NCBI RefSeq assembly: GCF_900109785.1
Contig: NZ_FOBH01000005.1
Coordinates: 152,365-216,364 of the forward strand
Length of the DNA stretch: 64,000 nt
Source: Nitrosovibrio tenuis
GTDB lineage: Bacteria > Pseudomonadota > Gammaproteobacteria > Burkholderiales > Nitrosomonadaceae
Reading direction: 5' to 3'
The notes under the pieces were generated by a model, which was not told the DNA's origin, made no database searches, and was given only the letters and a program-made list of their open reading frames with translations. Made by a program: the position numbers and the translations under genes. This document shows positions 56,225 to 64,000 of the stretch, piece after piece (positions within the stretch are counted from its first letter, which is position 1; each line of letters starts with the position of its first letter).

Positions 56225-56472
56225 TCAGCTCAGCCGTAATGCATTTGAGCCGTGGTTATGCGCGAATGATGCGCCGGGGACAAGCCACCGGGCGATCATC
56301 GGTTAAATGAAGATTTGGGAGTCAACTTTGGAAACCTGAACTTATTCAGAGGTTCCCTGGTAATTCAAATGGCGGAGACGGAGTGTGAAACTTCGAACCG
56401 CGTTCTGGAAATTCTAGAGGAATGGAACGACTATCTCAAGAGTAATGTTTCGTATTATCAGGAGCCGTCACC
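56225..56472. other. Divergent region between the gal operon and mobC; possible oriT
   Basis: About 250 bp upstream of mobC. An imperfect inverted repeat, GGAAACCTGAA with TTCAGAGGTTCC, lies at about 56328-56354. Such repeats upstream of mobC are candidate transfer origins. The gal operon promoter must also be here. Confidence 0.35.
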
Positions 56473-56916
56473 ATGAGCGGCTCCAGCGATCTTCAATCGG
56501 TAGCTCGGGCATTCTCCACTGCTGCCGCATCTTCCCCAAAGAAATCTAAACGGCGTTATACCCCTCCGTTTTCCCTGCGGCTTACCATCGAGGAACGTAA
56601 ACGGCTGGATGAACTGGCGGGAAATCAGCCGCTGGGGTCATATATTCGAGACCGCTTGCTGGGCGAGCAGACCGAGAAGCGCCTTAAAGTGAAAAAACCT
56701 ACACCGGACACCGCCTTGCTGGCTCTGGTACTGGGCGAATTCGGTCGGTCGCGTCTGGCCTCCAATATCAACCAGCTCGCCAAAGCTGCCAATATAGGAA
56801 CTTTGGATGTAACACCCGAGACGGAACGTGAGATTGTGCAGGCATGCGCTGAAATTCAAGCCATACGGGTTTTGCTGATTACAGCGCTGGGTGTAGCGTC
56901 CGTGGAAGATGAATGA
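56473..56916 (+). CDS. MobC-type plasmid mobilization relaxosome protein
   Basis: The 147-residue protein has a basic N-terminus (KKSKRRYTPPFSLRLTIEER), an arrangement like a ribbon-helix-helix DNA-binding fold, and the MobC-family C-terminal block RLASNINQLAKAAN followed by an Ala/Glu-rich helix. MobC proteins melt or bind oriT and help the relaxase nick. The relaxase gene overlaps its end by four bases (ATGA). The ribosome site AGGAG precedes the ATG. Confidence 0.82.
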   Translation: MSGSSDLQSVARAFSTAAASSPKKSKRRYTPPFSLRLTIEERKRLDELAGNQPLGSYIRDRLLGEQTEKRLKVKKPTPDTALLALVLGEFGRSRLASNINQLAKAANIGTLDVTPETEREIVQACAEIQAIRVLLITALGVASVEDE

Positions 56917-58211
56917 TTCTTGTCGGCAACCAGCGCGGCGGGGCCAAGGATTTGGCCCTGCACCTGCTCAAACAAGAGAATGAGCATGTCGAAGTTCATG
57001 AGGTGCGCGGGTTTGCCTCGGATAATCTTATGGCTGCGCTCAATGAAGCCTACGCCATCAGCCGCGCTACGCGCTGCAAACAGTTTTTATTCTCCTTAAG
57101 TCTCAATCCCCCCAAGCATGAGAATGTTTCTACCGAAACATTCAAACAGGCTATTGATCGTGCCGAGGAAAAACTTGGGCTGAACGATCAGCCTCGCGCC
57201 ATCGTTTTTCATGAGAAAAAAGGGCGCAGGCATTGCCATGCGGTGTGGTCACGAATCAAGCTGGACGAAATGAAAGCGGTCCAGCTTTCTTTCTCCAAAC
57301 GAAGATTAATAGATTTATCCCGTGAATTGTTTCTGGAACACGGCTGGACCATGCCCGCAGGACTGAGGCAAGCTCATGCGCGTGATCCACTTAATTTCAC
57401 GCTGGCCGAATGGCAACAGGCCAAGCGGATAGGCAAAGACCCGAAGCAGATTAAAGCCGTATTGCAGGAATGCTGGTCGCTCGGTAAAACACAGAACGCT
57501 TTTGCCCATGCGCTGAAAGAACAAGGATATCTCCTCGCCCGAGGTGACCGGCGCGGCTTTGTAGCGGTCGATCACCGGGGCGAAGTGTTTGCCGTTTCCA
57601 AATGGGTTGGAATCAAAACCAAGGAAGTGCGGACCCGTCTCACCGATGAAAAAAACCTGCCATCGGTCGATGAAGCCAGAATCCGGATTGCCACGGATAT
57701 GACGGCGCGGCTGGATACGCTCTCTCAGGAACAAATGACGGTATTCGCAACCCGCCGGGCTGAATTGGAAGAAAAGCGGCAAGCGTTAGCAAGCCAGAAT
57801 CAGGCTGAACGGCAAAAATTAATAGCAATCCAGCAATCCTACTGGCAGGAAAAACATCAGGAATGGCAAAACAATTTCAACAAAGGCATGCGCGGCCTGT
57901 TTGACCGTCTCACGGGAAGGCGCAAACAGATCGAGGAACGTAATGAACTAGACGCATGGCAGGTCCAAGTGCGCCAACAGCAGGAACGTGATGCGCTGAT
58001 TTTTCAGCAGTTGGAGACTCGCCGTACTCTGCAAGCACGCATCGAGCGGCTGGAATCGCTGAAATCTTACCGGCTGGACGAACTGGAACACGACCGGTCA
58101 CAATATCAGGCGATGCGCGATCAGCGCCTTGAACAGCTTGAGACACAACGCCAGGAAAGAAACCGGGACCGCCCGCTACCTCGCCAGCGCGGCCCGGAAT
58201 GGACGCGCTAG
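56913..58211 (+). CDS. Relaxase / mobilization nuclease domain protein
   Basis: The 432-residue protein nicks and covalently binds transferred DNA. It shows the metal-binding relaxase motif FHEKKGRRHCHAVWSRI with H100, H107 and H109, an N-terminal LVGNQRGGAKDLALHLL segment seen in MobA/VirD2-like relaxases, and a long Gln/Glu/Arg-rich coiled-coil C-terminal half (from about 250). The catalytic tyrosine typical of the N-terminus is not obvious. It overlaps mobC. No type IV secretion gene or integrase is in the window, so the element is mobilizable rather than self-transmissible, as far as can be seen. Confidence 0.85.
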   Translation: MILVGNQRGGAKDLALHLLKQENEHVEVHEVRGFASDNLMAALNEAYAISRATRCKQFLFSLSLNPPKHENVSTETFKQAIDRAEEKLGLNDQPRAIVFHEKKGRRHCHAVWSRIKLDEMKAVQLSFSKRRLIDLSRELFLEHGWTMPAGLRQAHARDPLNFTLAEWQQAKRIGKDPKQIKAVLQECWSLGKTQNAFAHALKEQGYLLARGDRRGFVAVDHRGEVFAVSKWVGIKTKEVRTRLTDEKNLPSVDEARIRIATDMTARLDTLSQEQMTVFATRRAELEEKRQALASQNQAERQKLIAIQQSYWQEKHQEWQNNFNKGMRGLFDRLTGRRKQIEERNELDAWQVQVRQQQERDALIFQQLETRRTLQARIERLESLKSYRLDELEHDRSQYQAMRDQRLEQLETQRQERNRDRPLPRQRGPEWTR

Positions 58212-58482
58212 CGATTTGGCATTAATTTTATAAGTTGCGATTTGACCTGATAGAATGTGTCGGATCATGAATGTCGCGGTTCGACGCAAAGCGTAAGCGC
58301 AGCGGTACTACCTCGATGGCCGCTTGCAACGGAGGCAGACATAACACACGAAGTGCACTAACCTCTATTCCCAGCGTTAACGACCGCAGCTAAGCGGACC
58401 TCCGAGCATTTCGTAAATATCGCATCAAGAAGCCAGCCCGCATGAACCACGAACAGCCCCACCTCATGGAGCACGTACAATT

Positions 58483-59700
58483 GTGCTGACCATTCTTCAT
58501 CCCCACTTGCTCCCCGCCATACAGAATTTTCCGGCTGGTTTGATGGTGCTCATGCCAGAAAAGGTAGACCGGTTCGTCTTAATCGTGAAAGGGATGAAGG
58601 AAGCCATCTTAGCTGCTCGTATAAAGCGTAGCTTTGCCGTTTATGTGGCCCCTATGAACGTTGACGGTGTTGATTCGATTGCACTCATCACGGCGTTCTT
58701 TGACATCCCAGACGAACCGCTGATTGTTCGGTCGCCGCTGTTTGCGGAAGATGCTCACTCGCAACACTTGGTCCGTATGTTGCAAGCGCCTGAGATTGAC
58801 GTGCATTTCTTTGACGAACATGCACGCGAGATGCTGGCTTACAGGGCGGAGATATCACTTCCGCCAGTGACTCGCAGTCGCCTTGAACAAGCTCAGTTTG
58901 GCAAGTACGCGCTCGATGTTTGGAGAGGCGTAGATGATCAGATGCAGTCTTGGTTTTCCGTGCGCACGGAGACCGATGACTTGGAGGCAGTGAGTGTGCA
59001 ACTCGTAGAATCGCTCATGCCAGAGGACATTGCGCTGATCGACGCAGCGATTACCAACAACTCCTATGTTGGCGCAGCTTTGGCCACGTCGACCGTTCTC
59101 GTGAGGCACGAGCCTGGACGTTTACACGAGCATGACATTGCATTGTTGCTGCGGCGCATCTTTACGCCAGAGCAGATCATCAGAGGACCCTTACGGATAT
59201 ACGAAAAAGAAGAGATTGCCGACATTCTGGTAGTCACCGAAAATCACCTCATATTCATACAAGCCAAAGACAGCCCGAACACAGAACAGGTTTTAGCTAA
59301 TCCGCTTTCGAGAAAGAGAGCGACAGCACTCAAGAGCCTCAAAAAAGCCATTGCTCAGTTACGCGGCGCCATTCGATATGCAAGAAGGCAAGACCCAATG
59401 CCTATAGTGATTGACGGACAAGAACTGACCTTGCACGTAGCGGGGTTGCATTGGCGAGCAATTGCGGTGGTCAAGGAGTTATTCAACGATGAGTTCGCTA
59501 GCTACAGCCCTCCAATCTTGCAGCTCGCAAGGGAAACTGGAGTACCCTTTATCGCACTCGACTACTCCGAGCTCACCATGTACACGGCCCACTTGAGCAG
59601 TGAGGAGTCGTTCGTTGCCGCCATCGATAAGGTCTTCAACGTTGGACGAGAACGCGGCGAGCTTCCTCGTCTGCGGATCGGACCAGCGGAGGAGCCCTAG
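58483..59700 (+). CDS. Uncharacterised protein with PD-(D/E)XK nuclease-like motif
   Basis: I do not recognise the family of this 405-residue protein. It starts at GTG. The first 230 residues have no known domain. At 243-262 it reads EEIADILVVTENHLIFIQAK: an acidic residue before ADIL (D247) and QxK (Q260, K262) on the next strand form the core of a restriction-endonuclease-like fold, and the following helix SLKKAIAQLRGAIRYARR fits NERD-type or Mrr-like nucleases. It sits between a relaxase and ardA, where defence or anti-defence genes are typical. Nuclease activity is inferred. Confidence 0.6.
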   Translation: MLTILHPHLLPAIQNFPAGLMVLMPEKVDRFVLIVKGMKEAILAARIKRSFAVYVAPMNVDGVDSIALITAFFDIPDEPLIVRSPLFAEDAHSQHLVRMLQAPEIDVHFFDEHAREMLAYRAEISLPPVTRSRLEQAQFGKYALDVWRGVDDQMQSWFSVRTETDDLEAVSVQLVESLMPEDIALIDAAITNNSYVGAALATSTVLVRHEPGRLHEHDIALLLRRIFTPEQIIRGPLRIYEKEEIADILVVTENHLIFIQAKDSPNTEQVLANPLSRKRATALKSLKKAIAQLRGAIRYARRQDPMPIVIDGQELTLHVAGLHWRAIAVVKELFNDEFASYSPPILQLARETGVPFIALDYSELTMYTAHLSSEESFVAAIDKVFNVGRERGELPRLRIGPAEEP

Positions 59701-59870
59701 AAACTGCCCCGGTGCCGCATCCCCCAACGTCAGGTATCAGGCGGCTTGACCTGCCGGTCGTATAGGCACACCGTCCGGGCTGCTTCTGGCCGAACGCGGT
59801 CCTTCACAGCAGTCTCAAGTCACGACCAAATCTGACAGGTATCGCCAGATTTAATCTGGTTTACTCCATA

Positions 59871-60386
59871 TTAACGGCTCCAGAATACATGCACCGTTTC
59901 AAAGCTGGGGTCGATTGTGAAAATATCACCGCCCATCTCCATATCCCGGCCCATGCGCTCATAGTCGATGTAACAAGTCAGGCTCTCAGGAATCTGCGTT
60001 GTTTCCTCTGTCAATTCCTGCGCATAATCAGCCAGAGATTGGTAGCAGCCGCAATAATTGTCTTCGGTGGCTGTTTTTGCTTCCTCCAAGTCACCGCCAA
60101 AATGCTTCAGAAGTTCACCCCCAAAATCCGGATACTCGGCAATGAAGCAAGCAATCTCATGGGCGTTTTCAATGCCTTCATACTCACTTAGGGCATAGCC
60201 GCCAAACCCTTCATAATCGTGAATGGCGTATTCCTCCGAATTTTCAACGGGGCTGTCGACCAGCATGGTTTTGATCTGCTCCCAGATATCACTGATATCC
60301 TCACAGGCATCAATCCACACACCATGCAAATGCCCGGCGTTATAGGGGGCTAAATCAACTACATAAATTCTGATTTCATTACTCAT
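59871..60386 (-). CDS. ardA: Antirestriction protein ArdA
   Basis: DNA mimic that blocks type I restriction enzymes. The 171-residue protein is strongly acidic and has the ArdA pattern: IRIYVVDLAPYNAGHLHG at the N-terminus, EEYAIHDYEGFGG in the middle and AHEIACFIAEYPD. GAGG precedes the ATG at 60386; seven upstream codons are dropped. ArdA is a hallmark of conjugative and mobilizable elements and agrees with the relaxase upstream. Confidence 0.92.
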   Translation of the reverse strand: MSNEIRIYVVDLAPYNAGHLHGVWIDACEDISDIWEQIKTMLVDSPVENSEEYAIHDYEGFGGYALSEYEGIENAHEIACFIAEYPDFGGELLKHFGGDLEEAKTATEDNYCGCYQSLADYAQELTEETTQIPESLTCYIDYERMGRDMEMGGDIFTIDPSFETVHVFWSR

Positions 60387-60738
60387 GGCTTTTCCTCGCT
60401 TTATCAAAGGTTAAAAAACACCCCCCCGCTGGGGTTGGAAAACCCCAGAGAAAAGCGAGTGGTACGAGCGACAACACAGGTTCTGGTGGAGACAAGTCAG
60501 GGGGAACCACCCGGTCTGCACAAACGCCGTAAAACGGCGTGCGGAAGATTGGGGGATGACTTGGTGGAAGCAGGTTCTGTGTTAAATTGATTTATTCCCA
60601 GCGGGGGAAGTAAAAGAAAAGAAATGAACGATCATTGGAAATGATTGACGTACATTCAAACTTCAATCTATAGATCTTTATAGATTGAGCCAGATGTGGA
60701 TTGGTCACTGCCCCAATAATGCCGTCGAGGGCCGAGCA
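60387..60738. promoter_or_regulatory. Structured leader region between ardA and the next gene
   Basis: Hairpins here are CTGGGGTT/AACCCCAG (60429-60448, loop GGAA), nested inside CTCGCTTT/AAAGCGAG (60395-60402 and 60452-60459), ACGCCGT/ACGGCGT (60524-60540), and AATCTATA/TATAGATT (60665-60686). CCCCCGCTGGG at 60423-60433 is repeated inverted at 60597-60607. Such folding before ardA recalls single-strand promoters or transfer-origin DNA of plasmid leading regions; this is inference. Confidence 0.5.
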
Positions 60739-61815
60739 ATGCTACGAGCAATATCGAAAAAGCAGTTTGATGCCTACTGCTATGTAAGGCAGCCTATTGT
60801 CCGGGTCTACTCACGGGAAATTGCATGGTTTGAAGCTGTAAATCGCAAGCTTCTTGCGTTCATTGTTTTTGATTGCACAGATTCTGACTTTGGACACATA
60901 ATTTTAGGAAGAGATTCTCGAAAACTTTTTCGCTGCATAAGCGTCTCAGGAAATTTTTTTGCTACCTCAGAAGAGGCTTATGCAGATTTAGAAACTGCCA
61001 TCATTCCATTTATAAATGATGGTCAGGATTTCTATCCGCAGGGAGATGAAGTTGTACCGCCCCATGAAATTTTTAGTCCTTTTGTAAAGGAGGAGAAGCA
61101 GCATCCATATTTCAAGATGCTCGCTAATGAAGAACGCTTTGAAGCCGCCCGAAACCTTATAAAAGAGATTGCCTATTCTTTTGTTGATGTAGATGGAAAC
61201 TATATCCAGCAATTTCAGAGTGACGGATTTGATGCTCGCCTGTGGGAGCTTTATCTATACGTCTATTTATATAATGCTGGCTTTGAGTTCATAAGAGATG
61301 AAGTCGAGATCGGACCTGATGGACAAGTAAGGTCAGTGTTCTTGACTCCGTCCACAACACCCACGATCAAAACTGTTAAGAGTGAACAACATACTTATAA
61401 GCATAAGACGATACCGTCAAAATTTTTCAAGCAGCCAAACTCAGAAAATGTAAGTGCGGTTCTTTATTCTAATGCTGCCACTATCACGACATTTAATAGG
61501 ATGGGGAAGCTGGCAGGACTAGGAAGCAGAGACATTAAAATGATCCGCCAGGGCATGAAGGCTCACCCAGACCCTTCGTCATTTCATCCTATCCCTTTCG
61601 CAGCCGACGTCGATGATCCGGATTATGAAGAGGCATGGGGTGACAGTATCGTGATGTACCACAACCCTGATGCACTTCATCCCGTTGACCCCTTTCCAGA
61701 CATATCACACATCATATATGACGAGGCCACCGATGAATTTTCGGCAATTCTTAACCCAAATGAAATATTTTCGTCTGTAACCTTCGTTTTGGTACCAACA
61801 GCTGCGGAAGATTGA
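60739..61815 (+). CDS. Hypothetical protein, AT-rich
   Basis: I do not assign a function to this 358-residue protein. I took ATG 60739; a TTG at 60685 lies within an 8-bp inverted repeat and is less likely. The segment DARLWELYLYVYLYNAGFEF near 179-198 is the kind of helix seen in some restriction-endonuclease-like proteins. The N-terminal half has mixed alpha/beta character, FRCISVSGNFFATSEEAYAD included. Composition is AT-rich like the Argonaute gene, with which it converges across only three bases. A defence role is possible but unproven. Confidence 0.55.
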   Translation: MLRAISKKQFDAYCYVRQPIVRVYSREIAWFEAVNRKLLAFIVFDCTDSDFGHIILGRDSRKLFRCISVSGNFFATSEEAYADLETAIIPFINDGQDFYPQGDEVVPPHEIFSPFVKEEKQHPYFKMLANEERFEAARNLIKEIAYSFVDVDGNYIQQFQSDGFDARLWELYLYVYLYNAGFEFIRDEVEIGPDGQVRSVFLTPSTTPTIKTVKSEQHTYKHKTIPSKFFKQPNSENVSAVLYSNAATITTFNRMGKLAGLGSRDIKMIRQGMKAHPDPSSFHPIPFAADVDDPDYEEAWGDSIVMYHNPDALHPVDPFPDISHIIYDEATDEFSAILNPNEIFSSVTFVLVPTAAED

Positions 61816-61818
61816 CCT

Positions 61819-63222
61819 TCACATAAAATTACGAAAGTCGTACACGCTATTAACCATATCGGGATTTTGCTGAATGATTTGAGAAAAAGCCTTGGAATAG
61901 ATAAGCGTGACAGGCAGTTTTTTGTAAAGAGTATTGTTGTTCCAATCCATCTTGGTCAAGCCAATCACTGCGGCACAGGTATCATGCCAACCGCCTTGTC
62001 CGGAAAATCGGCGCAGGAGAACAGGAGACGGCGTGGGCTTTAACGGCCCCTCTTTATACACATTGTATTGAGAATTGCTTACATGGACGCCTGTAACGCT
62101 GCCTTGGGTCCAGAGAAGCGCCTCATTTCGGGCCACGGGGAAATAACTTCCGCGTTGTATCGGGTAACCAAACGGTTCAGGTGGATTTTTTGTACCGAAG
62201 CGTACTCCTTTCCAATTTACGCCCTTAATAATCTGGACTAATTCAACTTCCGTACCGTCACGGAAACTGTCTAAAGCCCCGAGTATTTCGTCGTCTTTAA
62301 ACTCTGTATTTTTATGAATCGTAACCTTTGACGGCAAACGTCCAGAATGCCCGCTTTGATAAATTTCAAGGCTACGAGACAGAACAGATTGCATTTCATA
62401 GTAGGATAAGAAAGGATTTTTTCCCTCCTTGGTATATTCTCTGGCGTCGTAAGCAACGAAACGAAAACCCGTTCCATCTGGATCGAACACTTGACTACAA
62501 CAAGTGGTATATTCGTTACCGTCGCGAGCGGTTTTAATGGCATAACTAATGCCTATGAATGCCTCGTTTTTGTTCAATCCAGTCAATTTCCACGGGATAC
62601 CTCCCGCTTTGGCGTATAAAGCAACACTGATTCCCCAAAGTACGTTGGCTCGACATGAGCGTGCATCAAAACGGCCCTGCTTAACGATTTGGATAGGTAT
62701 ATTTGAAGGTGCACAAAATGCCTTGAGATAATCGTGAAAATCAAAATTCTCGCCTTCAAAACACTCAGACCAGCTTTCCGGCAAATAAATCAGAGCAACG
62801 TCAAAATTGCTTCTAAGGGTCTGTAGTTGAGCTATACACTGAAACAAACCTTTGGCCAGATCAGTTTTTGCTTTGGCGTTGGCGTGGACTTCAAGCTGAT
62901 CCGGAAAGTTAATGACAAGCCGATCATCCTGATTGGCAATTGGTATACGAAAAATCTTTTGAAAACCTTGATACTCCGGATAATAATTAGTTGCTTCTTT
63001 TGGTAGTGCCGATCTTTTTAATTCTTCGACCAGAGACTTAAGTTTCTGCATCTCTCTTGTAGGCGCAAGCAGTGCAAGGCGTAAGCTACTGGGTGCGCCG
63101 AACTTAAGACCGTAAGGTCCATGATTTATTAAACCGAGAAGCGGATGCTTACTCGTCTTGTTTTGGGCAAACACCAGATCAGGCTCTGGTACTGTGGAAT
63201 AGCCACAAAGCTCACTGGTCAT
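61819..63222 (-). CDS. Short prokaryotic Argonaute (MID-PIWI) with inactive PIWI
   Basis: The 467-residue protein has the length and layout of short pAgos: no PAZ or N domain, a MID domain at about 120-215 and a PIWI domain to the end. The MID segment [12 protein letters not shown] (K181, Q182), N193 and [12 protein letters not shown] (K205) matches the 5'-phosphate pocket for the guide. The first PIWI catalytic Asp is replaced in FIGISYAI (S226), and THIK-type TIHKNTEF at 301 is not followed by a clear catalytic triad, so it should bind but not cut nucleic acid. Its ATG overlaps the stop of the APAZ gene (ATGA), the standard two-gene defence operon. Confidence 0.85.
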   Translation of the reverse strand: MTSELCGYSTVPEPDLVFAQNKTSKHPLLGLINHGPYGLKFGAPSSLRLALLAPTREMQKLKSLVEELKRSALPKEATNYYPEYQGFQKIFRIPIANQDDRLVINFPDQLEVHANAKAKTDLAKGLFQCIAQLQTLRSNFDVALIYLPESWSECFEGENFDFHDYLKAFCAPSNIPIQIVKQGRFDARSCRANVLWGISVALYAKAGGIPWKLTGLNKNEAFIGISYAIKTARDGNEYTTCCSQVFDPDGTGFRFVAYDAREYTKEGKNPFLSYYEMQSVLSRSLEIYQSGHSGRLPSKVTIHKNTEFKDDEILGALDSFRDGTEVELVQIIKGVNWKGVRFGTKNPPEPFGYPIQRGSYFPVARNEALLWTQGSVTGVHVSNSQYNVYKEGPLKPTPSPVLLRRFSGQGGWHDTCAAVIGLTKMDWNNNTLYKKLPVTLIYSKAFSQIIQQNPDMVNSVYDFRNFM

Positions 63223-63905
63223 ACTACCAACCTCCGTGAGAAAGCTGTGCGGCTTCCTATCAGAAAAACTGGATTTTCCGTTTCATCACCCTCTGAAAAG
63301 GCAGAAACACTGATCTCTGCGTTGAGAGCGCCTGTACCCAGTATAATCTGTCTCCAAGCATCCAGAAGTTCATTATATTTTTTATTGTACCGATCGGCGC
63401 GTCTTTTATCCAAAAACTCTCTAGCATCCTGACGAGCACGTAGAGGCCAAATCCATACATCTGGATCGATCAGCAACCAAAGCTGACCATTTTTATAATC
63501 GATTGATAGACGTACCGATTCCGACCAACCAACCTGCTGTTGCGTAGCATCATCGGGATGAGGCCTTGCGAAAAGGCCCGGTATTATGCCGGAGGTTTTG
63601 CTAACAACCTGTGCCAATGGTTCAAGAGCATCAACGTTGTCCGTGTGTGGATCGGCGATAAGGTAGGCTGATGCTTTGTTTGTTCTCGCCAGCAGTGGTC
63701 TGTTGCGTGATAAAGCCACACACAGCGCCTCTTCAATAAATCCTTTTACATGCAAATTCTCTGATGCAGTAATATTCTGAGGTACAGCACGACTCTCTAT
63801 AGTTTTTGTATCTGTTCCAAACGTCTCCCTAATTATATTTTGGGTTCCCCAACACCAAACCGTATCTGACTTTGTAAAAACAAGCTTTTGCTTGGTTTCA
63901 CGGGT
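63219..63905 (-). pseudogene. APAZ-domain partner of the short Argonaute, 5' part lost to an IS
   Basis: The frame is open without stop from 63219 to about 63943 but has no ATG or GTG and only a TTG at 63755 that cuts the domain. Its sequence is typical of the C-terminal APAZ region of pAgo partners: QLWLLIDPDVWIWPL, RYNKKYNELLDAWRQIILG and the ending [12 protein letters not shown]. Upstream residues TRETKQKLVFTKSDTVWCWG continue the domain. From about 63906 the sequence becomes the end of an insertion element, so the effector domain (SIR2, TIR or other) that should be N-terminal is missing here or lies beyond the element. Confidence 0.75.
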
Positions 63906-64000
63906 TGAGCTTCCCCCGAAAAATCGTCTTCCAAGGGTGATGTAAAATCGAAGTCACATTGGAGAGGAAGATGATGAAGATACCGAAGCAGGAATATACA
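63906..64000 (+). mobile_element. Left end of an IS element with transposase start
   Basis: From TGAGCTTCCCCCGAAAAATC at 63906 on, the sequence resembles an IS end with a leader, then GGAGAGGAAG and an ATG at 63971 giving MMKIPKQEYT, the start of an IS3-family OrfA-like transposase cut by the window edge. The terminal TG fits that family. The exact end and the family need the rest of the sequence. Confidence 0.55.
63971..64000 (+). CDS. Transposase OrfA, 3'-partial
   Basis: Only ten codons are visible. The start MKIPKQEYT and the strong GGAGAGG ribosome site suggest an IS3-like OrfA. It reads away from the interrupted APAZ gene. Confidence 0.45.
   Translation, partial: MMKIPKQEYT

Overview
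The window looks like a chromosomal segment of a betaproteobacterium, most likely a Nitrosospira-like ammonia oxidiser. The evidence is the long minus-strand run leuC-leuD-leuB-asd-fimV-truA-trpF-trpB-trpA-accD-folC-dedD-cvpA-purF-metZ, which is a betaproteobacterial gene order, plus moderately high GC and the general style of the proteins. The genus is an inference; no rRNA or ammonia monooxygenase gene is present to prove it.

Layout. (1) 1-9000 is an accessory block. It holds two adjacent DUF4157 (extracellular contractile injection system, eCIS, core domain) proteins, a small secreted protein, a PAAR-like DUF4280 tip protein, a sigma-54 activator without a receiver domain, two putative sigma-54 promoters, a small winged-helix-like protein and a membrane-anchored von Willebrand A protein. 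The first DUF4157 gene enters from the left edge and carries a one-base frameshift in a C8 tract. (2) 9448-15608 is housekeeping: cysS, and divergently a TPR lipoprotein-like protein, an L,D-transpeptidase, two cyclophilins and an M48 metallopeptidase lipoprotein. (3) 16000-33540 is the minus-strand biosynthetic supercluster (Met, purine, folate, fatty acid, Trp, Leu, Asp-semialdehyde). It includes an overlooked 41-residue entericidin-like lipoprotein between leuC and leuD and a 141-bp tandem repeat between truA and fimV. (4) 33632-46248 holds an MFS transporter, an SDR, a nuclease-helicase fusion, a tandemly duplicated PRC-barrel gene, the ergothioneine genes egtB-egtD, a TerC protein and mnmC. 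(5) 46534-50870 is a patchy, partly AT-rich region with a TTG-start lipoprotein, an ATP-grasp enzyme, a decayed IS3-family element, a DUF3309 peptide and tRNA-Arg(ACG). (6) 51110-56224 is a beta-galactosidase-like GH2 / galT / galK operon followed by a zinc alcohol dehydrogenase, unexpected in an autotroph. (7) 56473-64000 is a mobilizable element and defence region: mobC, a relaxase, a PD-(D/E)XK-like protein, ardA, an unknown gene, and a short prokaryotic Argonaute whose APAZ-domain partner is cut off by an insertion sequence at the right edge.

The most interesting items are the short pAgo/APAZ pair apparently broken by an IS, the DUF4157/PAAR-like block with its sigma-54 control module, and the uncharacterised nuclease-like gene beside the relaxase and ardA. 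All domain calls come from reading translated sequence and motif recall; no database search was run.
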